Below are positions 49,637 through 58,832 of a stretch of 64,000 bases of DNA, in pieces (position 1 is the first letter of the stretch; every line of letters begins with the position of its first letter). Under the pieces are notes generated by a model. The model searched no databases, had not been told where the DNA came from, and saw nothing but the letters and a program-made list of their open reading frames with translations. The translations under genes were made by a program, and so were the position numbers. Origin of the DNA: JACCTH01 sp035253825 (GTDB lineage Bacteria; Actinomycetota; Acidimicrobiia; Spongiisociales; ZC4RG35); assembly GCA_035253825.1 (NCBI GenBank), contig DATFBM010000012.1, positions 124,001 through 188,000 of the forward strand. The letters are read 5' to 3'.

Positions 49637-50469
49637 TGCAGCGAATCGTCCAGATGGGGCGCCAGCCCGTAATCGATCACCGTTGGTGTATCCCCCATCA
49701 CCAAATGGGTTACCGACGTGTTAGCGGGGGTCAGAATGTTGGCGGCACCCCGCCATCCGCTCCCGGTCAGAGAGGTGATGACTGCGCGGATTGCGGCTCC
49801 ATGGGTGACAACTCCGGTGATCTTGCCTCCAGCCGGTTCGATCTCCTCGAGCGCCTTGCGCATACGCCGTTCGAGAAGGGCCCAGGTCTCTCCGGTTTCG
49901 CCTCGGGGGTGATCGCTTCCATCGACGAAGATCTGATCGAAGAGCGCTCCGGCTGCCCGGATCTCTTCGGTGGTGAGACCCTCCCACTTCCCGAAATTGA
50001 GCTCCACCAAGTCGGGGTGATGGCTCGGCTGGGAATGAAGTGCGGCCGCGGTGGCGGCGGCCCGCCGCGCCGGTGAGGTCCAGACCGATTCCAAGCCGCC
50101 GTACCAACCGAAGAGAGCGGCCGCTTGCTTCTCACCGATCTCATCCAGCACGTCATCCATGCTGCCCTGCCAGCGCCCGGCCAGGTTGGCAGCGGTGCGC
50201 CCGTGGCGAATCAAAGCGACCACCGGCAAGCCCCTAGCTAAGGCCACCGCCAGCGCCCGCGGGCGCCGACCAAGTCGCGTCGTGTCATTGAAGGTGACGA
50301 GTCGTTCCCGGCCGCGGAGCTTGACCAAACGGGTTAAGGAGCCCTCGTCGGCGTGAGCGGCCACCGGCGGGATCCGATCGCCGAAGAATGCAGACATGAT
50401 CGCCGACAGGTCGTCGGCGGACACCGTCTTGCCGGTGATCAACTCTCGACCAGAGCCCATCGTCGTCAA
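49633..50469 (-). CDS. histidine phosphatase family protein with N-terminal extension
   Basis: Residues ~80-278 are a histidine phosphatase domain: VALIRHGRTAANLAGRWQG carries the catalytic RHG, ESVWTSPARRAAATAA follows, and THGAAIRAVI carries the second His. The first ~80 residues (ITGKTVSADDLSAIMSAFFGDRIPP ... VTFNDTTRLGRRPRALAVALARG) are not part of the usual domain and I do not recognise them. The substrate could be a phosphosugar or phosphoglycerate. It overlaps both neighbours by 4 bases. Confidence 0.82.
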   Translation of the reverse strand: MTTMGSGRELITGKTVSADDLSAIMSAFFGDRIPPVAAHADEGSLTRLVKLRGRERLVTFNDTTRLGRRPRALAVALARGLPVVALIRHGRTAANLAGRWQGSMDDVLDEIGEKQAAALFGWYGGLESVWTSPARRAAATAAALHSQPSHHPDLVELNFGKWEGLTTEEIRAAGALFDQIFVDGSDHPRGETGETWALLERRMRKALEEIEPAGGKITGVVTHGAAIRAVITSLTGSGWRGAANILTPANTSVTHLVMGDTPTVIDYGLAPHLDDSLQ

Positions 50470-51629
50470 GGGCCGAGAGATCCATCGACGAGATCCCCGA
50501 ACATCTCACCCGCACCTGGGGTGAGGTAGACCACCGAGGCGGCGCCGGCAGTGCCGATCCGTCCCGGCGCCACCGCGTTGGCGACGGCGGAAAGGGGGGT
50601 GTCTATTGCGACCGCGGCCACGGCGAGGATCTCCCCGGCGGTGAGATCGGTGACCAACCACGGCCAGCCTCGTTGCATCATGGACGGGAAGGCCAAAGGT
50701 CCAAGGTGCTCCACCGCGCTAAAGGCACCCTGCAACAGCATTCCGCCGTGCAACGACCGTTGCAGGTCACCTCCGGAGAGGTTCTTCCGGGCGCGGGCAA
50801 AGGAGAGCGCCTGGGGACCGTTGAAATACTGAAACCCGGGACTGAAGTTGGCCCCTGAAGAGCGGTCAACGAGACCTGAGGCCAGCTCCAAGTTGGCTCC
50901 CCCGAGGACGTTTCCCCACAACTCCTGGAAGCCCTCGAATCCGGTGAGAAGGTAGCCGTCATAGTTGAGTCCGGTGACGTTGGCCAAGGTCTGGAGAAAC
51001 AGCTCCGGCCCCCCGAGGGATAGTGAGCCGTTGATCTTCCCTCTTCCTCCGCCGGCGTAGTCGACCCAAGAGTCGCGTGGTACTCCGACGATCGCCCCTC
51101 GTCCCTCGCCATCGAGGGCGAAGATATGGATGCTGTCGGCCCGGGAGATCGTGGAATCCTCCCCGGGCCGGGCATCGGAGCCGATCACTGCCACCGTCTT
51201 GGGAAGCGGTCCGTAATAAGTGCCCTCCAACGATGGCACCCGGGCGGCGACGATTTGGAACCCACTCCCCTGGTCGAAGCCGTAAATCACATCGGTTCCG
51301 AGCGCGGCCACCGCCACAGTGGTTCCCGCGATCATGGCGCTCGAGGCCGTGCCATCGAGAGGACAATCCTCAGCCATCGCCCAGTCCTTCATATCGGGAG
51401 GGACAAGTGACCGATCGCCGTCACAGACTGGTCCGTAGACGTTGGCCACCGCCTGGCGCCACGAGGTCCCTCCCCCGCGGAGAGGTGTGGGCCGAGGGGC
51501 CGCCTCGGTGGTGGCGGTGGTAGCAGACGTGACGGTGATGGACGGTGAGAAAGACGGGGGCGTCACCGTCTCTGTCACCGCCGGGCTACAGGCGAGGAAG
51601 AAAACGAGCGCGACGACAGACCATCTCAT
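50466..51629 (-). CDS. LytR-CpsA-Psr (LCP) family lipoprotein
   Basis: The 387-residue protein has a lipobox ending FFLAC (Cys14) followed by a Thr/Pro-rich linker, then an LCP domain: VAVIGSDARPGEDSTISRADSIHIFALD, VGVPRDSWVDYAGGGRGKINGSLSLGG, and FNGPQALSFARARKNL with the conserved Arg residues. LCP enzymes transfer polymers from lipid carriers to peptidoglycan; most have a transmembrane anchor, so a lipid anchor is less common. Its ATG lies one base from a 44-bp palindromic element. Confidence 0.83.
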   Translation of the reverse strand: MRWSVVALVFFLACSPAVTETVTPPSFSPSITVTSATTATTEAAPRPTPLRGGGTSWRQAVANVYGPVCDGDRSLVPPDMKDWAMAEDCPLDGTASSAMIAGTTVAVAALGTDVIYGFDQGSGFQIVAARVPSLEGTYYGPLPKTVAVIGSDARPGEDSTISRADSIHIFALDGEGRGAIVGVPRDSWVDYAGGGRGKINGSLSLGGPELFLQTLANVTGLNYDGYLLTGFEGFQELWGNVLGGANLELASGLVDRSSGANFSPGFQYFNGPQALSFARARKNLSGGDLQRSLHGGMLLQGAFSAVEHLGPLAFPSMMQRGWPWLVTDLTAGEILAVAAVAIDTPLSAVANAVAPGRIGTAGAASVVYLTPGAGEMFGDLVDGSLGP

Positions 51630-51630
51630 A

Positions 51631-51674
51631 CTTGCGTAAAAACTCCCCCGAATAGGGGCGCGATTCTATGCAAG
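51631..51674. repeat. 44-bp palindromic element (copy 2, imperfect)
   Basis: The element begins CTTGCGTAAA and ends TATGCAAG, followed by AAG, exactly the ends and length of the perfect palindrome at 9659-9702. Its arms pair at about 15 of 20 positions. The core differs and contains CCCCC-GAATA-GGGG. On the minus strand GGGGGAGTTTTTACG reads like a weak terminator for polX. It ends one base before the LCP start codon. Confidence 0.6.
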
Positions 51675-51678
51675 AAGC

Positions 51679-53406
51679 TCAGCGGCGAGACCTCGCGAAG
51701 TCGAGGAAGGCCGGGGAGTCGAGGGTGTTGAGGACATCGGCTCCGGCGGCCCAGCCCCTTTGGGCGTTCGCCACCCCGAACTCCATGCGACGGAGGTCGG
51801 AGGTGTGGTGGGAGTCGGTGGAGATCACGAGCTTCACGCCCGCCGCCACCGCCCGCCGAATGGTCTCAGCCGATGCATCCAAACGGTCTAAAGCGCCGTT
51901 GACTTCCAGAGCCACGCCCGAAACGGCGAGTCCCTCCAGCACCGAGTCGAGGTCGAGTTCGATTCCCGGCCGCCGGCCGATATAGCGACCGGTGAGATGT
52001 CCAATCACATTTACGGCTGGATCGGACATGGCTCGCAATAGTCGTGCGGTCTGCTCCTGGGCGGGGAGGTCGAACGAGGAATGAACCGAGGCCACGCACC
52101 AGTCGAAGAGCAATCGGAAATCAAGGTCGTAGTCAAGGCCACCAGTGGGACCGATATTGAGTTCGCATCCGTAGAGCAAGGTCATATCCGGGTACTGCTC
52201 ACCGAGACTGCGGATCCGGTCTCGGTGAGCAAGCATCTGCTCCCGGCTCGACCCGTTGATGGCGAGATCTTCACCGTGCTCGGTGATCGCCAGATAGTGA
52301 TAACCACGAGCCGCGGCCGCGGCCACCATCTCCTCCAGGGTCGAGCGGCCGTCGCCGGACCGGTCGGAGTGGAAGTGGAGGTCCCCTTTGATCTCGTCGA
52401 AGTGGACGAGGGCGGGGAGGGTGCCCTTGGCGGCAGCCTGGATCTCGCCACTGTTCTCGCGGATCGGAGGAGGGAGGAGCGGGAGATCGAGGGACTTGTA
52501 GATCGCCTCTTCTGTCTCTGCGGCGATGACCGTATCGCCCTCGAAGAGCCCATATTCGTTGAGCAACCAACCTCGATCGATCGCTCTTTGGCGGAGTGAG
52601 ATGTTGTGGGCCTTCGATCCGGTGAAGTAGAGAAGAGCCGCACCGAGCTGAGAAGGGGACACCGCCCGAACATCGATCTGCAGACCCGATCGAGTTATGA
52701 CCGAGGTCTTCTTCTCCCCGCTTCCAACCACCGATTGGGCCAAGGAATGGCCCGCCACTGCATCCATAACCGGCTGGGCGTCGCCCGCGGCCACCACGAT
52801 GTCGATATCTCCGATGGTCTCAGCCAGGCGACGCAGCGATCCTGCCGGGACCGCCGCCGTGACCCCATCGATCGCGGCCAGCTCCGTTGCCAATGAGGTG
52901 GCCATCGGCCACGCCTCGGCGATCGGAGTCCGTCGATCTTTGCCGTGAAGTCCCAACCGGTCGATCGCCCGGGCGATCTTCTCCTCCGAGGTTTTCCCCA
53001 TCCCCGGCAAAGCCCGAAGTGCCTCCCGATCAAGGGCGGCTTTGAGGTCGTCGAGATTCCCGATGCCGAGCTCGCTTCGCAGCATCTTCAGCGTCTTCGG
53101 GCCCAGGCCGGGAATCTTCAGCAACTCGACGAACTCGGTCGGATAGGAGCTTCGCAACTCGTCAAGTTTTTTCACCGAGCCGGTCTCGATGAACTCGACG
53201 ATGCGAGCGGCAATGGATGGCCCCACCCCCTTTATCCCTGCCATCGCCTTGGCATCCAGCTCGGCCACATTGCCTGAGTAGCCCTCGATGCCGTGGATGG
53301 CGTTCTCATACGCTCGCACCTTGAAGGCCTGCGAGGTGCCTTCGTCGATCGTGATCAAGCGCGCCATCTCGGCGAGCATCCCGAGTATGCGTCCATTGGA
53401 GATCAC
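51679..53406 (-). CDS. polX: DNA polymerase/3'-5' exonuclease PolX
   Basis: The 575-residue protein has helix-hairpin-helix motifs (~55-125: GIKGVGPSIAARIVEF, IPGLGPKTLKML), a family X polymerase core with the metal-binding Asp pair in GDIDIVVAAGD, and a C-terminal PHP domain (KGDLHFHSDRSGDGR, AITEHG, GCELNI, VISTDSHH) for the 3'-5' exonuclease. It likely serves gap filling and base-excision repair. It is divergent from the second ftsH. Confidence 0.93.
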   Translation of the reverse strand: MISNGRILGMLAEMARLITIDEGTSQAFKVRAYENAIHGIEGYSGNVAELDAKAMAGIKGVGPSIAARIVEFIETGSVKKLDELRSSYPTEFVELLKIPGLGPKTLKMLRSELGIGNLDDLKAALDREALRALPGMGKTSEEKIARAIDRLGLHGKDRRTPIAEAWPMATSLATELAAIDGVTAAVPAGSLRRLAETIGDIDIVVAAGDAQPVMDAVAGHSLAQSVVGSGEKKTSVITRSGLQIDVRAVSPSQLGAALLYFTGSKAHNISLRQRAIDRGWLLNEYGLFEGDTVIAAETEEAIYKSLDLPLLPPPIRENSGEIQAAAKGTLPALVHFDEIKGDLHFHSDRSGDGRSTLEEMVAAAAARGYHYLAITEHGEDLAINGSSREQMLAHRDRIRSLGEQYPDMTLLYGCELNIGPTGGLDYDLDFRLLFDWCVASVHSSFDLPAQEQTARLLRAMSDPAVNVIGHLTGRYIGRRPGIELDLDSVLEGLAVSGVALEVNGALDRLDASAETIRRAVAAGVKLVISTDSHHTSDLRRMEFGVANAQRGWAAGADVLNTLDSPAFLDFARSRR

Positions 53407-53448
53407 CGTCGAGAAGTTAGACCCGGTTCCCTAGAAGGGCGCGATCGG

Positions 53449-53454
53449 TACGAT
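53449..53454 (+). promoter_or_regulatory. putative -10 box of the second ftsH
   Basis: TACGAT ends 11 bases before the ATG at 53466, so the leader would be only a few bases long. It is the same hexamer as before the polyprenyl synthase gene. No -35 match is seen. Confidence 0.4.
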
Positions 53455-53465
53455 TCCGACACCGA

Positions 53466-55403
53466 ATGACTGGCCGCTCCACACCGCAAGCCGAAAAGAA
53501 GCCGCCAGGCTGGAAAGTCGAGGGCGTAAAGAAGCCTGAGCCTGCTCCGGAGGAGCAGCCCAACCTTCTCCGCCGCCCCCCCAACCGCCGTCTGCTGATC
53601 ATCGCCCTGGTCCTCTTTGCGGTGAACTGGTATCTCACCTCGCTCTTCTTCGCTCGGGCCGAAATCGAGCTCTCCTACAGCCAGTTCCTCGACGCGGTCG
53701 AGGACGGCGATGTGGAGACTGTCTTCTCACAGGGCGACAGCATCGAAGGGCTTTTTCGGGAAGCGCAGGCCAACCCCGAGAACCCAGAGGAAATGGCCGA
53801 AGCCTTTTCGACCGTGCGACCGAGCTGGGCGGACGATTCGCTCGTGGAGACGCTTCGGGAGAACGGCGTCGAGATCTCGGCGGTCGATCCCGAGCAGCGC
53901 CCCATCTGGCAGCAATTGCTTTTCGGGTTCGGGCCCACACTCCTCTTGCTCTGGCTTTTCGTTTCGATGTGGAGGCGGGCCGGGTCGGCGCTCGGCGGCA
54001 TCGGCGGGCTCGGTCGCAGCCGGGCCAAGCGCTTCGAAGCTTCAACGCAACGAACTACTTTTGATGACGTCGCTGGCATCGACGATGCCAAGGCGGAACT
54101 TTTGGAGATCGTCGACTTCCTCAAGAATCCGGGTAAGTACACCCGGTTGGGAGGCGCCATCCCCAAAGGGGTGCTGCTCTCGGGGCCTCCAGGGACCGGC
54201 AAGACTCTTCTCGCCCGGGCCGTGGCCGGAGAGGCCGACGTACCCTTTTTCTCTATATCGGCCTCCGAGTTCATCGAGATGGTGGTCGGTGTTGGGGCGA
54301 GTCGGGTCCGGGACCTATTTGATGAGGCCAAAAAGGTCGCCCCCGCCATCATCTTCATCGACGAGCTCGACGCCATCGGCCGCACCCGCGGCGGAAGCGT
54401 CTCTCTCGGCGGCCACGACGAACGCGAGCAGACGCTCAACCAGATCCTCACCGAGATGGATGGCTTCACCGGATCCGAAGGGGTGATCGTGATCGCCGCC
54501 ACCAACCGGCCCGAGGTTCTCGACGTCGCCCTGCTCCGGCCGGGTCGATTCGACCGACATGTGGCTGTGAGCCCGCCCGACCAACGCGGGCGGCTCATGA
54601 TTCTCGAGGTCCACACCCGCAACGTCCCGTTGGCCGAGGATGTCGACCTGGCATCCATCGCTTCTTCGACCCCGGGCATGGTGGGAGCCGACCTCCGCAA
54701 CCTGGTCAACGAAGCCGCCTTGATGGCCGCTCGACGGAATCACGAGAAGGTGACGATGCCCGACTTCGCCGACGCTCTCGAGAAGATCGTTCTCGGGACC
54801 GAGCGTCAAATAATGATGAGCGAGGCTGAGAAAGAGCGAACCGCTTTCCACGAAGCCGGCCATGCGCTGTTGGGCATGCTTCTTCCGGGCGCCGATCCCG
54901 TGCGCAAGATCTCCATCATCCCCCGCGGCCGTGCTCTCGGGGTGACCTTTCAGTCCCCCGACGCCGACCGCTACGCGTATGACCGCAACTATCTCGAAGG
55001 TCGGATCGTCGGAGCCTTGGGAGGACGTGCCGCCGAGGATGTCGTCTTTGGAACGATCACGACCGGAGCTGAGAACGACCTCGTGCAAGTTACCCGCATC
55101 GCCCGTTCGATGGTTGGCAAGTGGGGGATGTCCGAAGCCATCGGACCGATCACGCTGATCGACGAGAACCGCGAGCCGTACTTCGCCTCGGAAGTAGGTG
55201 AGCGAACTCAAGAGCTCATGGACGAGGAGGTGCGACGCATCGTCGATGACTGCTACCAGCGAGCCGTGACCGTACTCAAGGAGCACCGTTCGCAACTTGA
55301 CGCCATTGCCGGGGCCCTGTTGGAGAAGGAAACCCTCGACGAAGCCGAGGCCTACGAGGTTGCCGGGATCAAGCGTTCCGAGGCAGTAACGGCATCAGGT
55401 TAA
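53466..55403 (+). CDS. ftsH: FtsH-type ATP-dependent zinc metalloprotease (copy 2)
   Basis: The 645-residue paralogue has a Pro/Lys-rich cytoplasmic N-terminus of ~45 residues, helix LLIIALVLFAVNWYLTSLFFA, an extracytoplasmic domain, helix FGFGPTLLLLWLFVSMW, AAA module (GPPGTGKTLLARA, IIFIDELDAIG, GRFDRHV) and zinc motif HEAGH. All catalytic residues are present. It differs clearly from the copy at 36305 in its outer domain. It is followed within 8 bases by a helicase gene. Confidence 0.95.
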   Translation: MTGRSTPQAEKKPPGWKVEGVKKPEPAPEEQPNLLRRPPNRRLLIIALVLFAVNWYLTSLFFARAEIELSYSQFLDAVEDGDVETVFSQGDSIEGLFREAQANPENPEEMAEAFSTVRPSWADDSLVETLRENGVEISAVDPEQRPIWQQLLFGFGPTLLLLWLFVSMWRRAGSALGGIGGLGRSRAKRFEASTQRTTFDDVAGIDDAKAELLEIVDFLKNPGKYTRLGGAIPKGVLLSGPPGTGKTLLARAVAGEADVPFFSISASEFIEMVVGVGASRVRDLFDEAKKVAPAIIFIDELDAIGRTRGGSVSLGGHDEREQTLNQILTEMDGFTGSEGVIVIAATNRPEVLDVALLRPGRFDRHVAVSPPDQRGRLMILEVHTRNVPLAEDVDLASIASSTPGMVGADLRNLVNEAALMAARRNHEKVTMPDFADALEKIVLGTERQIMMSEAEKERTAFHEAGHALLGMLLPGADPVRKISIIPRGRALGVTFQSPDADRYAYDRNYLEGRIVGALGGRAAEDVVFGTITTGAENDLVQVTRIARSMVGKWGMSEAIGPITLIDENREPYFASEVGERTQELMDEEVRRIVDDCYQRAVTVLKEHRSQLDAIAGALLEKETLDEAEAYEVAGIKRSEAVTASG

Positions 55404-55410
55404 ACCTGCG

Positions 55411-57645
55411 ATGGGTTGGGACCCGGAGCTTGTCCTCAAGCGGTGGGACGAAGAAGACGAGCTTTCGCATCGACGCACCATCCCGCCCCGTGAGGCCCGA
55501 TTCGGCTCTGTCGACCTAGATCCGCTGCTCAAAACCCGGCTCGGCGAACGCGGGATAGAAAATCTCTACCTCCATCAAACCCGTGCGATTGACGCGATCA
55601 GAGCAGGGCGTCACACGATGCTGTCGCTTGGGACCGCCAGCGGCAAATCGCTGGCCTTTCAAATTCCAATCCTCGAACGGATCATCGCCCAGCCCAAATC
55701 GACGGCCCTCCTGATCTACCCCACCAAGGCCCTCGCTCAGGATCAGGCCCGGTCGATGCGTTCCTTCAAAGTCCCCCTCGCAGGTGTTGCCATCTACGAC
55801 GGCGACACGCCTCCCGAGGAACGTCCCCAGATCCGACGCCGAACCAACATCGTCCTCACCAATCCCGACATGCTTCACCTCGGGATCCTTCCCTTCCACA
55901 GCGGCTGGTCGGATTTCTTCCACCGGCTGGCGTATGTCGTCATCGATGAAGTCCACCACCTCCGAGGAGTCTTCGGGACGCACGTGGCCTTCATCATTCG
56001 CCGGTTGCGGCGAATCTGTGAGCACTACGGTGCTTCGCCCACCCTGATCCTCGCCTCGGCCACGATCGGCAACGCCGCCGAGTTGGCCGAGCAGTTGACC
56101 GGGCTCGACGTTGAGGTCATCGAAGGCGACTACTCGCCCGCTGGCGAGCGCAGCTTCGCACTCTGGAATCCCGGGCTCATCGATCCCGAATTGGGTCTGC
56201 GCCGTTCGGCCCTGGGTGACGCCACCTATCTCTTCGCCGAGTTGGTCAAGGAGGGCGGCAAAGTGATCGCCTTCACCCGAGGACGCAAGAGCACCGAGCT
56301 CATGTACCGGTGGGCGGCCGGTCGCCTTCCTCCCGAGCTGGCTGCCGAGATCGCGCCTTATCGGGCGGGCTACACGCCCGCCCAACGGCGCCTGGTCGAG
56401 TCGCGGCTTTTCGGTGGGCAGCTGGCAGGCGTCATCGCCACCAACGCCCTCGAATTGGGAATCGACGTCGGAGGGCTTGACGCGGCGGTTATCACCACGT
56501 TCCCGGGCACGATGGCCGCCTTCCGCCAGCAGGCGGGGAGGGCCGGTCGCAGCGGTCAGAGCTCCCTGGTGGTGTTGGTGGCGGGCGACGATGCCCTTGA
56601 CCAATACCTAATGCGTCATCCTCAGGAGCTATTTGAGAGACCGTCGGAGGCTGTGGTAGTCAACCCCAGCAACCCTCTCCTGGCGGCCGCCCATCTGGCG
56701 TGCGCGGCATACGAAAAGCCACTTGAGCTCGACGATCGCCAGTTTCTCGGTCCCGCCACCGAGGAAGTCGCCAACAGCCTCGTCCAGAGCGAGCATTTGA
56801 AACTGAAGGACGGAAAACTGCACTGGGCGGTGCGACAGAAGCCCGCCCCTTCGATCGATCTCCGCGCCAGCGGAGGTCCCCCCTACACCATTAGTGCCGG
56901 CGGCAAATTCCTCGGGACCCTCGACCAGGCGCGGGTCAACCGCGACGCTCACCCCGGGGCGATCTATCTACACCAGGGTGATTCCTTTCTGGTCCAGACC
57001 GTCGACCACCAGCTGCGCGAGGTCGGGGTGCGGCCGGCCACAGTCGACTACTACACCCAGACCCGAACCGAGACCGACCTCGGAATCGTCGAGATGGAAA
57101 TCAGGAACCAAATCGGGTCCCGGGGGGTCCACATCCACCTCGGAATGGTCGATGTCGAGAATCAGGTGGTCGCCTATCAGAAGCGCCATCTCCGTACCCG
57201 CGAGGTCATGGAGACCGTCCCTCTCGACCTTCCCTCCTATCGGATGACGACCTCGGCGGTGTGGCTGACGATCCCCGACCCGCTTCTCGGAGCCCTCCGG
57301 GGCGACTTGCTGGGGTCCTTGCACGCGGCCGAGCACGCCGGGATCGCCATGCTGCCCTTGATGGCCGTCTGCGACCGCTGGGATCTCGGCGGGCTCTCGA
57401 CCAACTGGCATCCCGATACCGGGAGCGCCACCATCTTCATCCACGAGGGCTACCCCGGAGGAGCGGGAATCGCTCCTATCGCCTACGAGCGACGACAGAA
57501 GCACTGGCAGGCGACCAGGGATGCCATCGCCGAGTGCCCGTGTGTTTCGGGATGTCCCTCCTGCGTGCAGTCGCCCAAGTGCGGCAACCTCAACGAGCCC
57601 CTATCGAAGAGCGGAGCGGTCGAACTCCTCGATGTCATCCTCTAA
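55411..57645 (+). CDS. DEAD/DEAH-box helicase with C-terminal MZB/DUF1998 (MrfA/Hrq1-like)
   Basis: The 744-residue SF2 helicase has Walker A SLGTASGKSLAFQ, DEVH box VVIDEVHHLRGVFG, SATIGN (motif III), ATNALELGIDVGG and QQAGRAGRSGQ (motif VI). The C-terminus holds four Cys in CPCVSGCPSCVQSPKCG, as in the metal-binding MZB region of MrfA and Hrq1. Such helicases repair DNA crosslinks (mitomycin resistance in Bacillus). Its neighbour polX also suggests a repair locus. Confidence 0.9.
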   Translation: MGWDPELVLKRWDEEDELSHRRTIPPREARFGSVDLDPLLKTRLGERGIENLYLHQTRAIDAIRAGRHTMLSLGTASGKSLAFQIPILERIIAQPKSTALLIYPTKALAQDQARSMRSFKVPLAGVAIYDGDTPPEERPQIRRRTNIVLTNPDMLHLGILPFHSGWSDFFHRLAYVVIDEVHHLRGVFGTHVAFIIRRLRRICEHYGASPTLILASATIGNAAELAEQLTGLDVEVIEGDYSPAGERSFALWNPGLIDPELGLRRSALGDATYLFAELVKEGGKVIAFTRGRKSTELMYRWAAGRLPPELAAEIAPYRAGYTPAQRRLVESRLFGGQLAGVIATNALELGIDVGGLDAAVITTFPGTMAAFRQQAGRAGRSGQSSLVVLVAGDDALDQYLMRHPQELFERPSEAVVVNPSNPLLAAAHLACAAYEKPLELDDRQFLGPATEEVANSLVQSEHLKLKDGKLHWAVRQKPAPSIDLRASGGPPYTISAGGKFLGTLDQARVNRDAHPGAIYLHQGDSFLVQTVDHQLREVGVRPATVDYYTQTRTETDLGIVEMEIRNQIGSRGVHIHLGMVDVENQVVAYQKRHLRTREVMETVPLDLPSYRMTTSAVWLTIPDPLLGALRGDLLGSLHAAEHAGIAMLPLMAVCDRWDLGGLSTNWHPDTGSATIFIHEGYPGGAGIAPIAYERRQKHWQATRDAIAECPCVSGCPSCVQSPKCGNLNEPLSKSGAVELLDVIL

Positions 57646-57678
57646 TCGCCACGAAGCCCGTCGAGAAGCCACAGATAG

Positions 57679-57834
57679 TCATCGGCTCCGATGATCGAGG
57701 TAGGAGGCCAGGGCGAGGACCACGTAGACGATCGCAAGCCCGATCGGCACGAACCGAAATTCCCCATCGGTCAACGGAATCAGCGCTGCCACTAGAGCGG
57801 CGGCGAACAAGAAGAACAGGGCGCGGCGATCCAT
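57679..57834 (-). CDS. 51-residue membrane microprotein coupled to the phosphate transporter
   Basis: The ATG at 57834 overlaps the PiT stop codon in an ATGA arrangement. The product has two hydrophobic helices (ALFFLFAAALVAALIPL and FVPIGLAIVYVVLALASYL) joined by a polar TDGEFR turn and ends in DHRSR. It is shorter than usual gene-calling limits, but coupling and membrane topology support it. I do not recognise a family; a small partner of PiT is possible. Confidence 0.6.
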   Translation of the reverse strand: MDRRALFFLFAAALVAALIPLTDGEFRFVPIGLAIVYVVLALASYLDHRSR

Positions 57835-58829
57835 CAGGACAGCGCGGCGATGATGGCATAGGTCAGGCCGGCAATGATCCAGGCTCCGGGAATGGTCAGG
57901 ATCCAGGCCCACACCACCCGCCCCGCGATTCCCCAGCGGACCGCCGACAGCCGCCTGCTGGCGCCGACCCCGACGATGGCGCCGGTAATGGTGTGGGTGG
58001 TCGATACCGGAATGCCGGCGAAGGAGGTGAAGAAGAGGGTGGCTGCCGCGGCACTCTCGGCCGCCACCCCGCCGATCGGCTGCAATCGAGTGATTTTTGA
58101 GCCCATGGTCTTCACAATCCGCCAGCCGCCGGAGAGGGTGCCGAGGCCAATCGCGATATGGGCCGACAACACCACCCACAAGGGCACGTCGGAGCCTTCG
58201 GGCAGGTAACCGGCGCCGATGAGGACCGCCAGAATGACTCCCATCGTCTTTTGGGCGTCGTTGCCGCCGTGTCCGAGACTGAAGGCCGCCGCCGACACCA
58301 GCTGTGCTCGGCGAAAGAAGCGATTGATGAGATCGACCTTGGGATAGCCGGCCACCGCCCATTGCAGCCCCACCATCAGGATCAGACCCAGGGCGAGGCC
58401 GACCAGAGGCGAGAGGACGATAAAGACCCCGATGGTGCGGATGCCATCGCCGATCAGGACCGAGAAGCCGCTCTTGGCCACGGCGGCTCCGGCGATGCCG
58501 CCGATAAGGGCATGAGAGGAGCTGGACGGCAAACCAAAATAGAAGGTGATGAGGTTCCAGGCGACCGCGCCAATGAGCCCGGCGAATATGACCCCGATCG
58601 ACAGTGCTCCGGGCTCGACGACCCCGGAAGCGATGGTCGCCGCGACGGCGGTCCCGAAGACCAGGAAGGCGACGAAGTTGAAGAATGCCGCCCAAGCCAC
58701 CGCCAGACGGGGCGAGAGCACACGGGTGGAGACGACCGTGGCGATCGAGTTGGCGGCGTCATGAAAGCCGTTGACAAAGTCGAAGGCCAGAGCGATGCCA
58801 ACCACCAGCACCACAGCGGCGAGTTCCAT
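57834..58829 (-). CDS. inorganic phosphate transporter, PiT family
   Basis: The 331-residue protein has both PiT signature halves: FVNGFHDAANSIATVVSTRVLSPRLAV at the N-terminus and GHGGNDAQKTMG plus GIPVSTTHTITGAIVG in the second half, with ~8-10 helices. It imports phosphate with a cation. It is translated after a DUF47 gene 3 bases upstream, the standard regulator/transporter pair, and is coupled to a small membrane protein. Confidence 0.93.
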   Translation of the reverse strand: MELAAVVLVVGIALAFDFVNGFHDAANSIATVVSTRVLSPRLAVAWAAFFNFVAFLVFGTAVAATIASGVVEPGALSIGVIFAGLIGAVAWNLITFYFGLPSSSSHALIGGIAGAAVAKSGFSVLIGDGIRTIGVFIVLSPLVGLALGLILMVGLQWAVAGYPKVDLINRFFRRAQLVSAAAFSLGHGGNDAQKTMGVILAVLIGAGYLPEGSDVPLWVVLSAHIAIGLGTLSGGWRIVKTMGSKITRLQPIGGVAAESAAAATLFFTSFAGIPVSTTHTITGAIVGVGASRRLSAVRWGIAGRVVWAWILTIPGAWIIAGLTYAIIAALS

Positions 58830-58832
58830 CGA

